In this document: positions 60,534 to 64,000 of the stretch, piece after piece
Layout of the letters: every line of letters begins with the position of its first letter
Position numbering within the stretch: the first letter of the stretch is position 1
Assembly: GCF_008642335.1 (NCBI RefSeq)
Contig: NZ_CP029191.1
Location: forward strand, 4,588,001 to 4,652,000
Direction: 5' to 3'
Source of the DNA: Streptomyces venezuelae
GTDB taxonomy: Bacteria > Actinomycetota > Actinomycetes > Streptomycetales > Streptomycetaceae
Length of the DNA: 64,000 nt
The notes under the pieces: model-generated
Told to the model about the DNA's origin: nothing
The model's input: only the letters and a program-made list of their open reading frames with translations
Database searches by the model: none
Translations under genes and position numbers: made by a program

Positions 60534-61559
60534 TCAGGCCGGGGTCAGCCGCCTGTGGGGGTGGTGCGTCGCGCGGTGCGGGCGGGCGGTCGCGCGGGGT
60601 GCCGCTGTCTCCGTGCGCTTCCGCTGTGGGTTTCGCGTCACCGTCTCCACCGAGATGCCGAACCAGTCCAGGTACGCCAGCGTCCGTTCCGCGTCGGCGT
60701 AGTGCCGCCACACCCGGTCGCCGCTCACCGTGCCCGCCTCCGCCAGCGCCCGCGCCGCGGCCGGGCGCATCGCCGTGGCCGTGCCCCTGGTCACCAGCTC
60801 CTGCACGTAGTGCGCCGAGCGGTACGGGGAGGCGCCGCCCGTCACCCACAGCAGCTTCGGCTCCGGGGTGCCCGCGGCCGCGAGCGCTCCCCAGCGCGCC
60901 GAGGAGAACGTCATCTCGTGCGTACGGTGCGCCAGGCGGGCGCATGCCAGGCCGGCGCGGCCGCGGAGCGCCTTGGCCTCGTCGGAGCCGATGAGGTCCA
61001 GGCGGGCGTCCACGTGGCGTTCGACGCCGGTCACGTCGAAGGAGAGGAAGGAGGCCGTGCGGGTCGGCCCTTCCGGCGTGGACAGCGCCGACAGGAGGGC
61101 CGTGGCCGCCTGGCCGTACCGGCGCGGGGAGCACACCCCTGACACCTCGACCGCGACGTCCAGCGCGAACAGTGCCCGCAGGGTCGCCGTGTCGGCCGCC
61201 TCCGCGGGGAGGCGTACGACGAGGTTGGGGCGGTCGACCGCGTCGCGCAGGGCGCGGGCCCGCGCGGTCCAGGCGTCGGCGTCACTCGTCGGGGCCGGGG
61301 GGAGGGGGGCGGAGACGAAGCCCTTCGTTCCGCCGCTCGCGCGGTGGTGCGGGAGCAGCTGGTCGCAGGCCCGCCTGAGCTCGTCGGCCGGGGCGTCGCC
61401 CGCCGCGGGATCGTCCTGCGGGGCGCCCATGCGGGCCCCGGCCAGCTCGCCCTGCGCGAGCGCGCGGCGGACCTCGCGCGCCGCGCCCTCGGCCGTGGCC
61501 GACACGTCGATCCATACGTCGACGCCCTCGGCCCGCAATCGCTTCCAGGCGTGATTCAT
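60534..61559 (-). CDS. Transaldolase-like protein lacking the catalytic lysine
   Basis: A 341-residue protein that follows the transaldolase fold along its length: WIDVSATAEGAAREVRRALA, VDRPNLVVRLPAEAADTATL, VSGVCSPRRYGQAATALLSA, ASFLSFDVTGVERHVDARLD and LLWVTGGASPYRSAHYVQEL. The Schiff-base lysine of KIPAT is Arg116 (VVRLPA), and the NVTLIFS strand is changed to EVSGVCS, so normal transaldolase chemistry is unlikely. The His/Arg-rich tail looks disordered. Neighbours (KAS III-like, VOC, SDR on the same strand) suggest a biosynthetic role. ATG 61559 is preferred. Confidence 0.75.
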   Translation of the reverse strand: MNHAWKRLRAEGVDVWIDVSATAEGAAREVRRALAQGELAGARMGAPQDDPAAGDAPADELRRACDQLLPHHRASGGTKGFVSAPLPPAPTSDADAWTARARALRDAVDRPNLVVRLPAEAADTATLRALFALDVAVEVSGVCSPRRYGQAATALLSALSTPEGPTRTASFLSFDVTGVERHVDARLDLIGSDEAKALRGRAGLACARLAHRTHEMTFSSARWGALAAAGTPEPKLLWVTGGASPYRSAHYVQELVTRGTATAMRPAAARALAEAGTVSGDRVWRHYADAERTLAYLDWFGISVETVTRNPQRKRTETAAPRATARPHRATHHPHRRLTPA

Positions 61560-61645
61560 CGCCCCCACCCTCTCCCCGTGTCCCTCGTGTCTCTCGTGTC
61601 TCTCGTGTCGAATGTCGTCATGCGCCGTCACGCGTGTCACCGGAG

Positions 61646-62656
61646 TCAGCTCCGCTCCAGGACCGCGCAGGTCCAGCTGAAGCCCGCGCCCACCCCCACG
61701 AGCAGCACCCGGTCGCCGCTCTTCAACGTGTCGTCCTCCAGGAGCTTCGCGACGCCCGCCGCCTGGTCACCGGCGCCCAAGTGGCCGACGGTCAGACCGA
61801 ATTCCTGCAGCGTCACCTCCGGCTGGATGCCGAGCGGCGCCAGGCACTGGAGGCGGGAGAGCCGGGCGCCGAAGAACGGGACGACCACGGCCGTCATCTC
61901 GTGGATGTCCGCGTCGGCCTCCGCCAGGCACGTCTTGACGGCGCACATCATGCCCGTCTCGTTGCGCGTCGTGATCTCCTCCTGGGAGCGCCCGCGCAGG
62001 AAGCCCTTCTTGCGCGCCACCAGGTCGAGCGGGCCCGCACCGCTCCCGCTCGGCAGGAACGGCTCCTCGCCCCGGTGCAGGCCCTCCAGCATCGGCTGCG
62101 AGTACGACGACGTGGCGACCAGGCGCAGCGCGCCCGGCGTGGTCGACAGGACGACGGCCGTTCCCGCGTCGCCGAACGCGAGGCCCCGGTCGGTGCTCCA
62201 GCGGGGGAACGCCGGGTCCGCGAACCGGTCGCCCGTGGTGACCAGCGCCGCCCGCGTGGCGGGGATCGCGGTGAGGCGGGCCGCCGCGTTCTCCAGGGCG
62301 CTCATCCCGCCGTTGGACATCTGCCGCAGCTCGTACGACACACAGTCGCCGTGGCCGAGCACCCGGTCCTGGACGTACGCGGCCGTGTTCCAGAACTCCA
62401 GGCCCTGGTACCAGCAGTCCGCGTGGATGAGCAGCCCCACGTCCTGCGCGTCCCTGCCGCTGCGCGCGAGCGCCGTGCGGCCCGCGGCGACGGCGAGCTC
62501 GGGCCCGCTGCGCCCGTCGCTCACCGACACGGAGCGCTGCTCGCTCCGCTCGACCTCCTCGGCGGGCAGCAGACCGAGGTCCACCGCCTCCTGACCGGTC
62601 TGCGGCGCCCCGAACTCGGCGGCCGCGCTCTCCACGTAGATGTCGGTCCAGCGCAT
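61646..62656 (-). CDS. KAS III-like acyltransferase with a Ser-His-Asp triad (DpsC/CerJ type)
   Basis: A 336-residue thiolase-fold protein. The FabH nucleophile position (AACSG) reads RQMSNGG with Ser114; the FabH His site is Phe261 (VVVPFFGARLS); and GHLGAGDQ supplies His292 and Asp297. As I recall, this Ser-His-Asp spacing is that of DpsC, the propionyl starter acyltransferase, and the Cys version is in CerJ and ChlB6. It therefore probably transfers an acyl group rather than doing decarboxylative condensation. GGGGGA precedes ATG 62656. Third gene from the end of the presumed cluster. Confidence 0.82.
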   Translation of the reverse strand: MRWTDIYVESAAAEFGAPQTGQEAVDLGLLPAEEVERSEQRSVSVSDGRSGPELAVAAGRTALARSGRDAQDVGLLIHADCWYQGLEFWNTAAYVQDRVLGHGDCVSYELRQMSNGGMSALENAAARLTAIPATRAALVTTGDRFADPAFPRWSTDRGLAFGDAGTAVVLSTTPGALRLVATSSYSQPMLEGLHRGEEPFLPSGSGAGPLDLVARKKGFLRGRSQEEITTRNETGMMCAVKTCLAEADADIHEMTAVVVPFFGARLSRLQCLAPLGIQPEVTLQEFGLTVGHLGAGDQAAGVAKLLEDDTLKSGDRVLLVGVGAGFSWTCAVLERS

Positions 62657-62694
62657 TCCCCCACCCCTTCTCTCTCGCTCGTCCGGCGCGCCGG

Positions 62695-63816
62695 TCAGCG
62701 GTTGGTCCACCGCGGGCTCGGGCCGAACCTGCGGGCCGCGGTGTGCTGCTCGTACGGCATGCCGGGCGGCATGTTGAGCACCTCCAGCTGGAATCCGCCG
62801 ACGCCGCGGAAGTAGACCCAGCGGTCGCCGTGGATGGGGCCGCCGTCCTCGATGAGCTGCGGCTCGCCGAGCACCTCGGCGCCGTCCGTCGCCGCGAGCC
62901 ACGCGGCGGCCCGCTCGACGTCGTCGACGAAGAACGCCAGGTGGTGGCCGCCCACGTCGCTGTTGCGGGGGCGTTCGGTGCGGCGGCCCTCGATCTCGTG
63001 GCTGCTGAGCTCGACGGTGGTGACCGGGCCGAGGCGGATCGCCGCGGTGTCCTTGCGGAAGGCGGTCGGGACCGCGTACTGGCGCTGTGCCGTCTCCGCG
63101 TCCACCGATTCGCTGGTGCGGTAAGCGAGTTCGCCGCCCATCGGGCCCGTGAAGAAGGCGACGGCCTCGTCCAGGTCGGCCACCGAGTAGCCGACGTGGC
63201 CGATGCCGAGGGCGCCGGGCAGGCCGCGCGGCCAGTCGGCGGCGGGGCGGTAGACGCGTGCCTCCGTCTCCTTCTCGTACGGCAACTCGGCCGCGAGTTC
63301 ACGGAGTTCCAGGCGCATGCCCCAGTCGGTGAGCAGGTGGATCCAGCGGTTGCCCGCCGCCGGGCCTCTCGTGACGGTCCGCGGCTCGCCCAGGACGCGG
63401 ACGTGCGGGGACCGTGCGGCCTCGGCGAGCGCCACGTCCAGGTCGCTCACGTGGATGCCGATGTGGTGGCCGCCGACGTCCGTGAAGGCCGGTGCCTGCG
63501 TGCGCTGTTCGGGCGCGGTGTACTGGAAGAGCTCCAGGTTGCTGTCCGGGCCCAGGCGCAGCATCGCGATGTGCGTGCTGGCCCGCGGGTGGACGCCCAG
63601 CTGGCGGGCCATCCAGTCGCTGTCCGGCTCCTCGACCGGGCCGAGCCGGTAGAGGACGTCGGCGCCGAGCACCGTGGTGCAGAAGTCCACGGCCGCGTCC
63701 AGGTCCGCGACGGTGTAGGCGTAGTGGTCGACGTTGCGGGCGGTGGGGATGGAGAGGGTGCCGGCGGACCGGTCGGTCGCGGTGGCCCGGGTCTTCGGCG
63801 GGGCTGTGGGTGACAT
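62695..63816 (-). CDS. Tandem VOC (glyoxalase/extradiol dioxygenase fold) protein
   Basis: A 373-residue protein with two VOC domains, each of two beta-alpha-beta3 modules. Candidate metal ligands: domain 1 His31, Glu95, His117 or His118, Glu170; domain 2 His207, Glu269, His291 or His292, Glu345 (ARNVDHYAYTVADLD; SNLELFQY; DVGGHHIGIHVSDLD; GHVGYSVADLDEA; TTVELSSH; GGHHLAFFVDDVERA; GFQLEVLN). Both sites look intact. Could be an extradiol dioxygenase or an epimerase/glyoxalase; HPPD is less likely. Starts at ATG 63816; lies 38 bp upstream of the KAS III-like gene. Confidence 0.82.
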   Translation of the reverse strand: MSPTAPPKTRATATDRSAGTLSIPTARNVDHYAYTVADLDAAVDFCTTVLGADVLYRLGPVEEPDSDWMARQLGVHPRASTHIAMLRLGPDSNLELFQYTAPEQRTQAPAFTDVGGHHIGIHVSDLDVALAEAARSPHVRVLGEPRTVTRGPAAGNRWIHLLTDWGMRLELRELAAELPYEKETEARVYRPAADWPRGLPGALGIGHVGYSVADLDEAVAFFTGPMGGELAYRTSESVDAETAQRQYAVPTAFRKDTAAIRLGPVTTVELSSHEIEGRRTERPRNSDVGGHHLAFFVDDVERAAAWLAATDGAEVLGEPQLIEDGGPIHGDRWVYFRGVGGFQLEVLNMPPGMPYEQHTAARRFGPSPRWTNR

Positions 63817-63850
63817 GCTCTGCTCCAGGGGTGAGGGCGGGCGGCCGGGG

Positions 63851-64000
63851 TCAGACCGTGCCGGCGTGGGCGGCGTTGGCGACGGCCGCGGAGAGCGCCA
63901 TGCCGCCGTCGACGAGGATCGACGTGCCCGTGGTGTAGGCGGCGGCGGGTGAGGCCAGGTACGCGACGAGGGCGGCGACCTCGTCGGGGCGGCCGGGGCG
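63851..64000 (-). CDS. Short-chain dehydrogenase, C-terminal fragment
   Basis: Only the last 49 codons lie in the window; the gene runs past the right edge. RPGRPDEVAALVAYLASPAA followed by TTGTSILVDGGMAL is the normal C-terminal helix and cofactor-side segment of a classical FabG-like SDR. The stop is 34 bp upstream of the VOC gene's start on the same strand, so this is probably the preceding gene of one operon. Confidence 0.85.
   Translation of the reverse strand, partial: RPGRPDEVAALVAYLASPAAAYTTGTSILVDGGMALSAAVANAAHAGTV

Noticed and set aside
1..64000. tRNA genes, IS elements or phage attachment sites
   Set aside because: I found no TTCGA/TTCAA arm with paired acceptor stems, no transposase or integrase motif, and no flanking duplications.

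Overview
This is a 64-kb chromosomal window from a high-GC actinomycete, almost certainly a Streptomyces. The evidence is the developmental sigma factor BldN with its anti-sigma factor RsbN, the Rex-hemACD operon, a class I lysyl-tRNA synthetase, the futalosine menaquinone genes, frequent GTG/TTG starts and strongly G/C-biased third codon positions. Genes are densely packed, often with 4-base ATGA/GTGA/TTGA overlaps, and several convergent pairs overlap at their 3' ends. I saw no rRNA, tRNA, CRISPR array, transposase or phage gene.

Layout. 1-3.2 kb: acyltransferase fragment, rsbN, bldN. 3.3-11 kb: HAD phosphatase and glutaredoxin, then rex-hemA-hemC-hemD and hemB (tetrapyrrole synthesis under redox control, with a clear Rex operator). 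11-14.3 kb: a quinone oxidoreductase behind a perfect SoxR-type box, an AhpD-like protein, a small lipoprotein and a membrane-anchored HTH protein. 14.4-19.3 kb: aminotransferase, argS, lysS. 19.4-30.4 kb: accessory and poorly characterised genes (DUF2637, two DUF3558 lipoproteins, RtcB ligase, SDR, YnfA, GNAT, AraC, mycothiol-type metal protein, a flavin monooxygenase plus FMN reductase pair). 30.7-38.6 kb: hemL, a histidine phosphatase, a secreted deacetylase-like lipoprotein, then the system II cytochrome c maturation operon (ResA-type thioredoxin, CcdA, ResB, CcsB), closed by a strong terminator.

38.6-43.8 kb: an ECF-type sigma factor with a coupled membrane protein, then SRPBCC, 2OG-Fe(II) oxygenase, DMT transporter, LysR and a small PLD-N protein. 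43.9-49.9 kb: menaquinone genes (UbiD, UbiA and UbiX homologues, and mqnE) with a tiny basic protein and an Lrp regulator between them. 50-51.7 kb: a leaderless Cys-containing leader peptide ahead of a dicarboxylate/amino-acid symporter. 51.9-53.4 kb: a tandem pair of paralogous proteins of a family I do not recognise. 53.4-58.8 kb: TetR, MaoC dehydratase, high-molecular-weight FabG and thiolase, matching the mycobacterial htdX-fabG4-fadA2 arrangement, but with a 1.15-kb C-rich repeat array between dehydratase and reductase. 58.9-64 kb: a secreted alpha/beta hydrolase, then the edge of what looks like a small biosynthetic cluster (transaldolase-like protein without the catalytic lysine, KAS III-like acyltransferase with a Ser-His-Asp triad, double VOC protein, SDR running off the end).

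The genes fit together as respiration and redox: heme (hemA, C, D, B, L), cytochrome c maturation and menaquinone are all here, with redox control by Rex and possibly SoxR. The most novel-looking pieces are the terminal cluster, the unknown paralogue pair, the leader peptide unit and the repeat array.
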